DNA from: Paenibacillus glycanilyticus
GTDB lineage: Bacteria; Bacillota; Bacilli; Paenibacillales; Paenibacillaceae
Length of the DNA stretch: 64,000 nt
Direction of reading: 5' to 3'
Assembly (NCBI RefSeq): GCF_023715145.1
Contig: NZ_JAMBNP010000002.1
Location: 620,001-684,000, forward strand
This document shows positions 28,151 to 36,474 of this stretch, piece after piece; position 1 is the first letter of the stretch, and each line of letters starts with the position of its first letter. The position numbers and the translations under genes were made by a program. Under the pieces are notes generated by a model that searched no databases, was not told the DNA's origin, and saw only the letters and a list, made by a program, of their open reading frames with translations.

Positions 28151-28381
28151 ATGTGGAGGGAGTACTGGGCATCCTATGGGAAACGGACGGTCGGCGCTGC
28201 CGCTGGTCTGTTTTTCGGTTTTGTGTATTTGTTTGCCGGGTTTTGGGACATGCTGTTTTTCATACTGCTCGTCTCGGTCGGTTATTGGGTTGGTAAGCAA
28301 AAGGACTTGCAAAACGGTTCAATCTTGCCATGGCAGCGGCTTTGGTCATGGCTCATGGAAAGATATCGGCCGTTTAGATAA
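28151..28381 (+). CDS. DUF2273 small membrane protein
   Basis: A 76-residue protein with two closely spaced membrane helices and the pattern GKRTVGAAAGLFFGFVYLF then VGYWVGKQKD. DUF2273 members regularly sit with amaP and asp23 genes. ATG 28151 follows AGGGGAG by seven bases. The 120 bases to nusB hold no clear feature other than ribosome sites. Confidence 0.85.
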   Translation: MWREYWASYGKRTVGAAAGLFFGFVYLFAGFWDMLFFILLVSVGYWVGKQKDLQNGSILPWQRLWSWLMERYRPFR

Positions 28382-28501
28382 TCCTGTGGTCTCCTCCGTA
28401 CGCCGGAAGATGGATTGCCGCCAGTTCCGGGCAGGGAGGAGATCATAGGTTTTTTTAAAATACAAGAGTAAATCGGCAGAGAAGCTGCCGAGGAGGAACG
28501 A

Positions 28502-28963
28502 ATGAAACGTAGACTAGCACGCGAGATAGCAGTATCCAGCTTATATCAGCTGGAAATGAACGAAGTAACCCCCATGGAAGCTGTTGATATGCTGATGGAG
28601 GAAGCGCGTTCCGAGAATGAGATTGAAGCCGAATTCGTGGAAAATGATCAAACGGACAGTTATATTCGCGAGCTTGTTAATGGCGTAGCGGACAATAAAG
28701 CTGCGATTGACGATATGCTCCAGCAATATTTGACGGGCTGGCAGGTAGATCGTTTGTCCCGCGTTGACCGTCAAATTTTGCGATTAGCCTGTTTTGAAAT
28801 TTCATACCGCAATGATGTTCCGCCAAAAGCTGCGATCAACGAAGCGATTGAACTGGCCAAGCATTTCGGCACAGAAGAATCCGGTAAATTCGTTAACGGT
28901 GTTTTGGGCAAATTGCTCAAAGAACGCGAAGGCGAGCAAGCAAATTCGGAATCGACAAATTAG
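28502..28963 (+). CDS. nusB: Transcription antitermination factor NusB
   Basis: A 153-residue helical Nus[15 protein letters not shown] at the start, [13 protein letters not shown], then [13 protein letters not shown] and [18 protein letters not shown]. It binds boxA RNA with S10 for rRNA antitermination. ATG 28502 follows GAGGAACGA. C-terminal 10 residues are unconserved. Confidence 0.96.
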   Translation: MKRRLAREIAVSSLYQLEMNEVTPMEAVDMLMEEARSENEIEAEFVENDQTDSYIRELVNGVADNKAAIDDMLQQYLTGWQVDRLSRVDRQILRLACFEISYRNDVPPKAAINEAIELAKHFGTEESGKFVNGVLGKLLKEREGEQANSESTN

Positions 28964-29004
28964 TTGAACGGCCTCTCGGCCGTGTACATAGGGGAGAGAT
29001 GATG

Positions 29005-29865
29005 ATGAGCGCACAAATTATTGCAGGGAAAAAGATTTCTGATATGATCCGGGAAGAAATCCAGAAGGAAGCAGCCGAGCTGAGAGAAAAGGGTATCGTT
29101 CCAGGCCTGGCTGTCGTTCTTGTTGGCGAGGATCCGGCTTCGAAGGTATATGTCGGCTCGAAAGAGAAAGCCTGTCAGCAGCTTGGATTCCATTCCGAGG
29201 TTCATCGTTTGGAAGAATCGACTTCAGAAGAGCAATTGCTGGCGCTTATCGATCAATTGAATAACGATGACAAAATCAACGGTATTCTTGTACAGCTTCC
29301 ATTACCTAAACATATCAATGAAAAAGCGGTAATCGATGCGATTCGCGTCGATAAGGATGTAGACGGCTTCCATCCTGAAAGCGTCGGCAATCTCGTAATC
29401 GGCGATGACAGTCTGCTGCCTTGTACACCTGCCGGCTGCATTGAGTTGATCAAGCGCAGCGGCGTTGACATTTCAGGCAAGCATGCCGTCGTAATTGGCC
29501 GCAGCAACATTGTCGGGAAGCCGGTTGCTATGCTGCTTCTCCGCGAAAATGCTACGGTTACGATCTGCCACTCCCGTACAGCCAATATGGAAGAGCTTGC
29601 TAAGCAGGCAGATATTCTCGTTGTGGCAATCGGCAAAGCCAAAGCGATTGACAGCAAGTATGTAAAACCGGGCGCGGTTGTCATCGACGTAGGCATTAAC
29701 CGTCTGCCGGACGGCAAGCTTTGCGGTGATGTGGATTACGATGACTGTCTGGAGACGGCCGGCTTTATTACTCCGGTACCGGGCGGCGTTGGACCGATGA
29801 CCATTACCATGCTTATGAGCAATACGATCACAGCTGCGAAGCGGGCACATCAATTCGGGGAGTGA
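29005..29865 (+). CDS. folD: Methylenetetrahydrofolate dehydrogenase/cyclohydrolase FolD
   Basis: A 286-residue bifunctional enzyme that interconverts 5,10-methylene- and 10-formyl-tetrahydrofolate. [11 protein letters not shown] holds the catalytic Tyr/Lys, GILVQLPLP the substrate loop, [17 protein letters not shown] the NADP site, and [17 protein letters not shown] the closing motifs. Three ATGs stand in a row (28999, 29002, 29005); the last has the best eight-base spacing from GGGGAG. Confidence 0.97.
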   Translation: MSAQIIAGKKISDMIREEIQKEAAELREKGIVPGLAVVLVGEDPASKVYVGSKEKACQQLGFHSEVHRLEESTSEEQLLALIDQLNNDDKINGILVQLPLPKHINEKAVIDAIRVDKDVDGFHPESVGNLVIGDDSLLPCTPAGCIELIKRSGVDISGKHAVVIGRSNIVGKPVAMLLLRENATVTICHSRTANMEELAKQADILVVAIGKAKAIDSKYVKPGAVVIDVGINRLPDGKLCGDVDYDDCLETAGFITPVPGGVGPMTITMLMSNTITAAKRAHQFGE

Positions 29866-29872
29866 TTGTCTT

Positions 29873-31246
29873 ATGGCAGATCAACCTCGTATTTATTCGA
29901 TAAAAGATATTAACCGGTACATCCGAATGAAGCTCGAATCGGATGCTTTGCTAGGGGATGTCTGGCTGAGAGGCGAGATTTCCAATTTCACTCATCACTC
30001 CAGCGGCCATATGTATTTTACGCTGAAGGATAAAGACAGCAGGCTGAAATGCATTATGTTTGCCTCCCATAATCAGCGGCTGCCTTTTATCCCGCGCGAA
30101 GGCGCAAAGGTAATGGCGCGCGGCAACGTGTCGGTCTACGAGCGGGACGGCAATTATCAGTTCTACGTGACGGCCATGCAGCCGGACGGAATTGGGAGCT
30201 TGTATTTGGCTTACGAACAGCTGAAATCAAAGCTGGGGACGGAAGGGTTGTTTGCCGAGTCGCGCAAACGGCCCATTCCGCGTTTTCCCCGAGCTATTGG
30301 AGTCATTACTTCTCCGACGGGCGCGGCCGTACGGGATATCATAACTACTTTGCAGCGAAGGCATCCTTCCATCCCTATTTATGTGTTTCCGGTACTTGTC
30401 CAAGGAACGCAGGCTGCACCTTCTATCGTGAAAGCGATTGAATCGATGAACCGATTTGGCGAAGTCGACGTATTAATTGTAGGCAGGGGCGGCGGTTCGC
30501 TCGAAGAGCTATGGGCATTTAACGAGGAGCCTGTCGCAAGAAGCATTGCCGCATCGCAAATTCCGGTCATTAGCGCGGTAGGGCATGAGACGGATTTTAC
30601 GATTGCGGATTTTGTAGCCGATCTGCGGGCCGCAACGCCTACAGCCGCCGCAGAGCTTGCCGTACCGCATATAGCGGAGCTGCAGCAGCAGCTGGCAAGA
30701 CAGCGCCAGCGGTTAGAGCAATCGCTCCGGATGATGGTTCAGGGCAGGAAAGAGCAGCTTCAGCGCGTACGGCGTTCACCGTTCTTCGTGCATCCGCGCA
30801 AATATTTGCTGGATCAGGCACAACGTCTGGATCGTTTGCAGGAGCGTCTGCAGCATCGGACGCAGCGGTTAACAGAGCGCGGGAAAGCCAAGCTTGATCG
30901 GCTTCATAGTCAATTAGCCGGGCATCATCCGGGAGAGCAGGCTGTATTTGCAGCAAAACGTCTGCAAGGCGACGTGAAGCGGTTAGAGCAGGCGATGGTA
31001 TCCACGCTCAAGGAGCGGAGGCTTCAGCTCCATAGTGCAATCAGGCAGCTGGATGCGCTTAGTCCTCTCAAAGTAATGGCCAGAGGCTACAGCCTGGTCT
31101 ACGACGAACAGGAGAAGCGACTGATTAAATCCATTGCAGATGTTCAGCCGGGTGATCTTGTAAGGGTTAAGGTAGCCGATGGGCAGTTAGACTGTCATGT
31201 GTGGTCAATGAAAGGAGAAGATGGCGTTGAAAGCAGCAGCGAATAG
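29873..31246 (+). CDS. xseA: Exonuclease VII large subunit
   Basis: A 457-residue XseA: N-terminal OB-fold (VWLRGEISNFTHHSSGHMYFTLKD region), catalytic domain with GVITSPTGAAVRDI and GRGGGSLEELWAFNEE, and a long coiled coil (about residues 265-400) rich in Gln, Arg and Leu that binds XseB subunits. Degrades single-stranded DNA from either end. ATG 29873, seven bases after folD. Confidence 0.96.
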   Translation: MADQPRIYSIKDINRYIRMKLESDALLGDVWLRGEISNFTHHSSGHMYFTLKDKDSRLKCIMFASHNQRLPFIPREGAKVMARGNVSVYERDGNYQFYVTAMQPDGIGSLYLAYEQLKSKLGTEGLFAESRKRPIPRFPRAIGVITSPTGAAVRDIITTLQRRHPSIPIYVFPVLVQGTQAAPSIVKAIESMNRFGEVDVLIVGRGGGSLEELWAFNEEPVARSIAASQIPVISAVGHETDFTIADFVADLRAATPTAAAELAVPHIAELQQQLARQRQRLEQSLRMMVQGRKEQLQRVRRSPFFVHPRKYLLDQAQRLDRLQERLQHRTQRLTERGKAKLDRLHSQLAGHHPGEQAVFAAKRLQGDVKRLEQAMVSTLKERRLQLHSAIRQLDALSPLKVMARGYSLVYDEQEKRLIKSIADVQPGDLVRVKVADGQLDCHVWSMKGEDGVESSSE

Positions 31247-31481
31247 TGAATTGAGTTTTGAAGAAGCAATGGAGCAGCTTGAGAGAATTGTTGAGCGTCT
31301 GGAAAATGGCGATGTTCCGCTGGAAACGGCGATCGATCTGTTCCAGGAAGGCATGAAGCTGTCGCAGCTGTGCGGCGGCAAGCTTGAGCAGGTAGAACGC
31401 AAGATTGAATTGCTGATTGAAACAGAGCAGGGTTTTCAGAAGAAGGCATTCGCTCCAATGAACGAGGAAAAAGGGGAATAA
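31221..31481 (+). CDS. xseB: Exonuclease VII small subunit
   Basis: An 86-residue helical hairpin protein: LSFEEAMEQLERIVERLENGDVPLE is typical (key part EQLERIVERLENGD). It overlaps xseA by 26 bases. ATG 31221 is only three bases after GGAG; TTG 31227, nine bases after it, may be the actual start. Confidence 0.94.
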   Translation: MALKAAANSELSFEEAMEQLERIVERLENGDVPLETAIDLFQEGMKLSQLCGGKLEQVERKIELLIETEQGFQKKAFAPMNEEKGE

Positions 31482-31483
31482 CG

Positions 31484-32392
31484 TTGATTACAGATATCAA
31501 GACCTACTTGCAAGAATGCGCTGCGCTTGTTGAGAAGTCACTTCCCGAAGCGCTGCCTGCTGACTGGAATATCCCTCAGCAGCTTAAAGAGTCGATGCTG
31601 TATTCCCTGCAGGCTGGAGGAAAACGGTTACGTCCGGCTCTCGTCTTGGCTGCAGCCGAAGCAATCCACGGATCAGCAACGGCTGCCCGCCATGCGCTGC
31701 CTGTGGCATGCGCTATCGAATATATCCATACCTATTCATTAATCCATGACGATCTGCCGGCCATGGATAATGACGATTACCGCCGCGGGAAGCTGACGAA
31801 TCATAAAGTGTTCGGAGAAGCGATGGCCATTCTTGCAGGCGATGCCCTGCTCACACATGCTTTCCATCTTATTCCTAGAGTGGCTCGTCATGGCGGGGTA
31901 AGCGCCGAAGTTGCGCTTGATATCGTAGAGGACCTGGCCATGCTCGCAGGGGCAAGAGGCATGGTTGGCGGTCAGGCGGCTGACATGCAGGGCGAACAAG
32001 GAACGACCTCGATTGAGGAACTCGAATATATTCATCTTCATAAAACGAGTGACCTGATTGTTTTCTCGGTTACATCCGGCGGCCGTGTAGGAGGCGCATC
32101 AGCAGATCAGTTGGAGGCGCTTCGCCATTACGGACGCAATATCGGTCTGGCCTTCCAGATTCAAGACGATGTTCTGGATCTGATTGGCGACGAGAAAAAG
32201 CTTGGCAAAAAAACCAACAGCGATGTGGAGCAGCAAAAGGTTACGTATCCATATCTGATCGGCATCGAGGAAAGCAAAGCACAGGTCAAAAGGTTAACTC
32301 GCGAGGCGAAGGCAGCGGTTCTGGAAGCACAGCTGGCCGCGCCGGATAAATTGCTGCTCATTGCCGATTACCTCGTACAACGCGACTATTAA
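31484..32392 (+). CDS. ispA: Farnesyl diphosphate synthase (polyprenyl synthetase)
   Basis: A 302-residue trans-prenyltransferase. First aspartate-rich motif DDLPAMDND (about residues 88-96), second in QIQDDVLD (about 227-234), GGKRLRP near 46-52. It builds FPP from IPP and DMAPP for quinones, undecaprenyl phosphate and so on. TTG 31484 is six bases after AAGGGGA. Lies directly before dxs, grouping two isoprenoid steps. Confidence 0.96.
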   Translation: MITDIKTYLQECAALVEKSLPEALPADWNIPQQLKESMLYSLQAGGKRLRPALVLAAAEAIHGSATAARHALPVACAIEYIHTYSLIHDDLPAMDNDDYRRGKLTNHKVFGEAMAILAGDALLTHAFHLIPRVARHGGVSAEVALDIVEDLAMLAGARGMVGGQAADMQGEQGTTSIEELEYIHLHKTSDLIVFSVTSGGRVGGASADQLEALRHYGRNIGLAFQIQDDVLDLIGDEKKLGKKTNSDVEQQKVTYPYLIGIEESKAQVKRLTREAKAAVLEAQLAAPDKLLLIADYLVQRDY

Positions 32393-32415
32393 TTAGGATT
32401 GTGCAAGTGGGTATA

Positions 32416-32445
32416 TTGGGAAAAGATCGGCGATTATGCTATAAT
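32416..32445 (+). promoter_or_regulatory. Probable promoter of dxs
   Basis: TATAAT (32440-32445) preceded by TGC gives an extended -10; TTGGGA (32416-32421) is a weak -35 at 18 bases. About 85 bases before the dxs start. Confidence 0.5.
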
Positions 32446-32531
32446 GATTGAAATATTTTGACGTTTATTGTGGAATACGACGGGAAGCAAGAAAGTTAGT
32501 GAAGTCATATTCCAGAAAGCGAGGAAGTTAC

Positions 32532-34427
32532 GTGCTGCTTGATCAAATTAACGGACCTCAAGATCTGAAAGATTTGTCAATGGGAGAGCTGGAGCAGTTA
32601 TCCGAGGAGATTCGTCAGTTTCTCATTGAGAAGCTTTCCGTTACGGGTGGTCATCTCGCACCTAACCTGGGGGTTGTGGAGCTGACCCTTGTCCTCCATT
32701 ATCTGTTTGATAGTCCGAAGGATAAGTTTCTCTTTGACGTAGGTCATCAATCGTATGTTCACAAAATTCTGACCGGACGCAAAGACCGGTTCGATACACT
32801 GCGTAAATATAAAGGGCTGTGCGGCTTTGTAAAACGTGCGGAAAGCGAGCATGATGTCTGGGAAGCCGGGCATAGCAGCACTTCTCTGTCGGCCGCAATG
32901 GGCATGGCTCTGGCCCGGGACCTGAAGGGCGAGAATAATCGAGTTGTCGCCATCATTGGCGACGGTGCGCTAACCGGCGGTATGGCGCTTGAAGCTCTTA
33001 ACCATATCGGGGACGAGAAGAAGAACCTGATCGTTGTTCTTAATGACAATGAAATGTCTATTGCGCCTAATGTTGGTGCCATGCACCATTATTTGAGCAA
33101 AATCCGCACAGACCGCCATTATCAGAAGGCAAAGGATGAATTGCAGCATCTGCTCAATAAAATTCCGGCCATCGGCGGCAAGCTGGCGAAGACAGCGGAG
33201 CGGTTCAAGGACAGCTTGAAATATCTGCTTGTCAGCGGTATTTTGTTTGAGCAATTTGGCTTCACTTATCTTGGGCCGGTAGACGGGCATGACATGGAGC
33301 AAATGCTTGAACTGTTCAAACAAGCGGATTCCATTCCCGGGCCGGTGCTTGTTCACGTCATTACGGTGAAAGGCAAAGGTTATTCGCCTGCAGAATCCGA
33401 TTCCTTCAAGTGGCACGGCATTTCGCCGTATAAGATTGAGTCTGGTCAAGTCGTGAAAGCGGTTGGTCCGCCAATGTATACGGACGTATTCGGCAATACC
33501 CTTATTGAAATGGCCGAGAAGGATGAACGGATTGTTGCCGTTACTCCGGCGATGCCTGGCGGATCGGGCCTCTTGAAATTCGCGGAACGGTTCCCGAACC
33601 GAATGATCGACGTCGGCATTGCCGAGCAGCATGCCGCGACCATGTCGGCAGCTCTGGCAATGGAAGGCATGAAGCCGGTATATGCGGTATATTCAACCTT
33701 CCTGCAGCGCGCGTATGATCAGGTTGTCCATGATATTTGCCGGCATAATGCCAATGTGGTATTTGCCATAGACCGTGCCGGTTTTGTAGGTCCGGATGGC
33801 GAGACGCATCAAGGTGTCTATGACATTGCTTTCCTGCGCCATATTCCGAACCTTGCTATTATGATGCCCAAGGATGAGAACGAGCTTCGCCGCATGATGA
33901 AGACGGCGATTGACTATAACGAAGGTCCGATTGCCGTTCGTTATCCTCGGATCAACGGCCTTGGCGTGAAGATGGATGAAGAGCTGCTGCCGCTGCCGAT
34001 CGGCAAATGGGAAACGCTTCGCGACGGCGATTCGGCTGTGATTTTGGCAATGGGACCTATGATTCAGGTTGCTGAGGATGCTGCAGACCTTCTGAAACGG
34101 GACGGACTTAACGTACGGATCGTGAACGCGAGATTTATCAAACCGCTGGATGAAGAAATGCTCCTCTCGTTTGCTGCGGAAGGGATGCATATTCTTGTCA
34201 TCGAAGAAACCTCGGAGCTTGGCGGCTTTGGCAGCGCGGTAATGGAGTTCTATTCCCTGCGGGGGATTTACGGCATGCCTGTCCGCATTATGGGTGTTCC
34301 GGACATTTTCGTGGAGCATGGTTCCATCCAAGAGCAGCGCGTGGAAGTAGGCTTGACGGGAGAACGGGCGGCAATGGAGCTGAAAAATATGCTGCCTGCC
34401 CGCCAGAAACGTGCAACCGGACAGTAA
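32532..34427 (+). CDS. dxs: 1-deoxy-D-xylulose-5-phosphate synthase
   Basis: A 631-residue thiamine diphosphate enzyme joining pyruvate and glyceraldehyde 3-phosphate, first step of the MEP isoprenoid pathway. Motifs: [31 protein letters not shown] (ThDP binding), [11 protein letters not shown], and in the transketolase half [11 protein letters not shown] and [18 protein letters not shown] 32532 follows GAGGAA; the frame continues upstream to 32448 over the promoter region and was rejected. Confidence 0.97.
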   Translation: MLLDQINGPQDLKDLSMGELEQLSEEIRQFLIEKLSVTGGHLAPNLGVVELTLVLHYLFDSPKDKFLFDVGHQSYVHKILTGRKDRFDTLRKYKGLCGFVKRAESEHDVWEAGHSSTSLSAAMGMALARDLKGENNRVVAIIGDGALTGGMALEALNHIGDEKKNLIVVLNDNEMSIAPNVGAMHHYLSKIRTDRHYQKAKDELQHLLNKIPAIGGKLAKTAERFKDSLKYLLVSGILFEQFGFTYLGPVDGHDMEQMLELFKQADSIPGPVLVHVITVKGKGYSPAESDSFKWHGISPYKIESGQVVKAVGPPMYTDVFGNTLIEMAEKDERIVAVTPAMPGGSGLLKFAERFPNRMIDVGIAEQHAATMSAALAMEGMKPVYAVYSTFLQRAYDQVVHDICRHNANVVFAIDRAGFVGPDGETHQGVYDIAFLRHIPNLAIMMPKDENELRRMMKTAIDYNEGPIAVRYPRINGLGVKMDEELLPLPIGKWETLRDGDSAVILAMGPMIQVAEDAADLLKRDGLNVRIVNARFIKPLDEEMLLSFAAEGMHILVIEETSELGGFGSAVMEFYSLRGIYGMPVRIMGVPDIFVEHGSIQEQRVEVGLTGERAAMELKNMLPARQKRATGQ

Positions 34428-34439
34428 TGAAGGAGAACC

Positions 34440-35276
34440 ATGACAACAACACCTAAGGAAAGAATAGACGTATTGCTTGTAGAACGCGGGTTCTACGAGA
34501 GCAGGGAAAAAGCTAAAGCCGCCGTCATGGCGGGCCTAGTCTTGGTGAATAACGAGCCCGTGGACAAAGGCGGCATGAAAGTGCCCCGTGAAGCCGAGAT
34601 CAAGGTGAAAGGCGCCGTTCATCCTTATGTCAGCCGCGGCGGGCTGAAGCTGGAGAAGGCCATTCGTTCCTTTGATATTGATTTGACCGGAAGGGTCATG
34701 CTCGATATCGGGGCTTCAACCGGCGGTTTTACCGACTGTGCTTTGCAGAACGGAGCATCGTTTGTATATGCCATTGATGTCGGATACAACCAGCTGGACT
34801 GGTCGCTTCGTCAGGATGAACGAGTCCGCGTGATGGAGCGTACCAATTTCCGTTATACGCAGCCTGCTGATTTGGACGGACCGCCGCCTACCTTTGCCTC
34901 GATTGACGTATCCTTTATATCGCTCAAGCTTATTTTGCCCGCACTTAGCGGATTGCTAAGTGTCGGATCGGGAATTGTAGCACTTATCAAGCCGCAATTC
35001 GAAGCAGGGCGGGAGAAGGTGGGTAAATCAGGTGTTGTCCGCGAGCCAAGCGTTCACAAGGAAGTGCTTGAGACCGTTCTTGGAGCTGCAGCCGGTCTAG
35101 GCTATAAACTGCAAAACCTGACATTCTCGCCTATTACAGGCGGAGAAGGCAACATCGAGTTCCTTGCTTACTGGACTTGGGAGAATGAGCCAAATGAGCT
35201 TTCTTCCGGAGAAGCGGCAATTGCAGATGTCGTTCGTCAGGCGAGCGAGACCTTTACCGTTAACAAAAAACATTAG
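34440..35276 (+). CDS. tlyA: TlyA family rRNA 2'-O-methyltransferase (YqxC)
   Basis: A 278-residue protein with an N-terminal S4 RNA-binding domain (about residues 7-65) and an FtsJ-like methyltransferase domain with the SAM motif DIGASTGGFTDCAL (about 84-97), DVGYNQLDW and the catalytic KPQFEAGR. Members are called TlyA/YqxC; rRNA methylation at C1409/C1920 is known for mycobacterial TlyA, and whether this one does the same is inference. Starts 12 bases after dxs. Confidence 0.92.
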   Translation: MTTTPKERIDVLLVERGFYESREKAKAAVMAGLVLVNNEPVDKGGMKVPREAEIKVKGAVHPYVSRGGLKLEKAIRSFDIDLTGRVMLDIGASTGGFTDCALQNGASFVYAIDVGYNQLDWSLRQDERVRVMERTNFRYTQPADLDGPPPTFASIDVSFISLKLILPALSGLLSVGSGIVALIKPQFEAGREKVGKSGVVREPSVHKEVLETVLGAAAGLGYKLQNLTFSPITGGEGNIEFLAYWTWENEPNELSSGEAAIADVVRQASETFTVNKKH

Positions 35277-35289
35277 CCGATGCAGAAGC

Positions 35290-35328
35290 GTTTCGCACCA
35301 AACGTTATCGACTGCGCAGCTGCGAAAC
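35290..35328 (+). repeat. 8-bp inverted repeat after tlyA
   Basis: GTTTCGCA (35290-35297) and TGCGAAAC (35321-35328) are perfect inverse copies. They form a hairpin just ahead of the terminator at 35336. Confidence 0.6.
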
Positions 35329-35335
35329 ATGGGAG

Positions 35336-35387
35336 GGGAATGCTACGACCGCATTTTATGCGGCCAGCGTTCCCTTTTGTTTTTCCT
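35336..35387 (+). terminator. Terminator of the ispA-dxs-tlyA block
   Basis: GGGAATGCT pairs with AGCGTTCCC, with an inner CCGCAT/ATGCGG helix, followed by TTTTGTTTTT. Confidence 0.85.
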
Positions 35388-35388
35388 C

Positions 35389-35418
35389 TTTACAAACATG
35401 TGTTCGATTTGCTAAACT
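35389..35418 (+). promoter_or_regulatory. Promoter overlapped by LexA box 1
   Basis: TTTACA (35389-35394) and TAAACT (35413-35418) with an 18-base spacer. LexA boxes cover the -35/spacer and the region just after the expected start. Confidence 0.5.
35393..35406. promoter_or_regulatory. LexA (SOS) box 1
   Basis: CAAACATGTGTTCG matches the Gram-positive LexA/DinR consensus CGAACRNRYGTTCG at 13 of 14 positions, including all constrained central bases. Confidence 0.75.
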
Positions 35419-35427
35419 GAAAGCAAC

Positions 35428-35441
35428 CAAACATGCGTTCG
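35428..35441. promoter_or_regulatory. LexA (SOS) box 2
   Basis: CAAACATGCGTTCG also matches CGAACRNRYGTTCG at 13 of 14 positions. Centre-to-centre distance to box 1 is 35 bases. The next gene starts 80 bases downstream. Confidence 0.75.
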
Positions 35442-35520
35442 TCCATTTGTTTGATAGAGGAAAATGCTCCCTTCATCACGAACCAATTAAGATAGGTTCT
35501 AATGGAATGGAGGGCTGCGT

Positions 35521-35979
35521 ATGGGAATGTACGGTGACTGGTTTATCATGCTGGTCGCTGGCGCATTTTTGTTATTCTGGGCATACCGGGGCGTCTACCG
35601 CTGGCTTCATCAGCCTGTCAGTGTTAATCGGTTAACACTGGGGAAAGGCGGTGAGCTTGCTGAAGACGATGAGAATATCCTGTTTCTTGAAAGGAAGGGA
35701 TACGAGGTTATTTCCGGTAAGCACAGGATTCCGGTCGGAATCGAATTGGACGGACAATCACTTAACAGCCGATTATACATTGATTATATTGCCGAGCAAG
35801 ATGGCAAAATGTATATTGTAAAAACTGCTCGCGAACGAATGCCGATGGATTGGACAGGCAGCGGTGTTAGAGACCGACTGCTCGTATATTCCCTCCTCCT
35901 GCCGGAATGCACAGGAGTACTATTCGTGGACGTGAAGGAGCAGATCATCCGGCAAATTATTTTTCATATAAGCGACTAG
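35521..35979 (+). CDS. Unknown membrane-anchored protein, possible degenerate nuclease fold
   Basis: A 152-residue protein with one N-terminal membrane helix (about residues 7-28) and a soluble domain. The order RLYIDYI (Asp), MYIVKTA (Lys after a beta strand) and LLVYSLLLPECTGVLFVDV resembles the D...xK...QxxxY arrangement of PD-(D/E)XK nucleases of the Cas4/RecB type, but the acidic residue of the (D/E)xK motif is Val, so this is only a suggestion and it may be inactive. ATG 35521 is seven bases after GGAGGG. First gene after two LexA boxes and upstream of argR and recN, so probably SOS-controlled. Confidence 0.6.
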   Translation: MGMYGDWFIMLVAGAFLLFWAYRGVYRWLHQPVSVNRLTLGKGGELAEDDENILFLERKGYEVISGKHRIPVGIELDGQSLNSRLYIDYIAEQDGKMYIVKTARERMPMDWTGSGVRDRLLVYSLLLPECTGVLFVDVKEQIIRQIIFHISD

Positions 35980-35999
35980 CATGCTTGGGAGGAACGGTA

Positions 36000-36452
36000 A
36001 TGAAAGGCATTAGACAATATAAAATCAAGGAATTAATTACAAAGAATACGATCGAGACGCAAGAAGAACTGGTAGATGCCCTTAGGGATGCCGGTCTTCA
36101 GGTCACTCAGGCGACCGTATCCAGAGATATGAAGGAGCTTATGCTCATTAAAGTACCCGCTGGCGATGGACGTTATAAATATTCGCTGCCTCAGGATCAG
36201 CAGCGTCAGAATCCGGTTAATAAGCTGAAGCGGGCGCTTATTGATCACTTCACTCACATCGATTTTACCGAGAATCTGGTTGTTATGAAATGTTTGCCGG
36301 GCACAGCCAATGCTATTGGTGCGCTGATCGATAACATGGAATGGCCGGAGGTTATGGGAACGATATGCGGTGATGATACGATCCTTATTATTTGCCGGAC
36401 GAAGGAGAAGAGCGGCGAGCTTGTAGAGAAGCTGCTCGACCTTCTGAACTAA
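36000..36452 (+). CDS. argR: Arginine repressor ArgR/AhrC
   Basis: A 150-residue arginine-sensing regulator: winged helix with QATVSRDMKELMLIKVP (about residues 36-52) and a C-terminal oligomerisation/arginine domain with GTICGDDTILIICR. It represses arginine synthesis and activates catabolism. ATG 36000 follows GGGAGGAACG. Positioned before recN as in Bacillus. Confidence 0.96.
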   Translation: MKGIRQYKIKELITKNTIETQEELVDALRDAGLQVTQATVSRDMKELMLIKVPAGDGRYKYSLPQDQQRQNPVNKLKRALIDHFTHIDFTENLVVMKCLPGTANAIGALIDNMEWPEVMGTICGDDTILIICRTKEKSGELVEKLLDLLN

Positions 36453-36474
36453 ACATTGTTGGAGGTCATTGGCC

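Noticed and set aside
32448..32531. N-terminal extension of dxs
   Set aside because: It covers the promoter downstream region, and Dxs proteins normally begin near LLDQIN.
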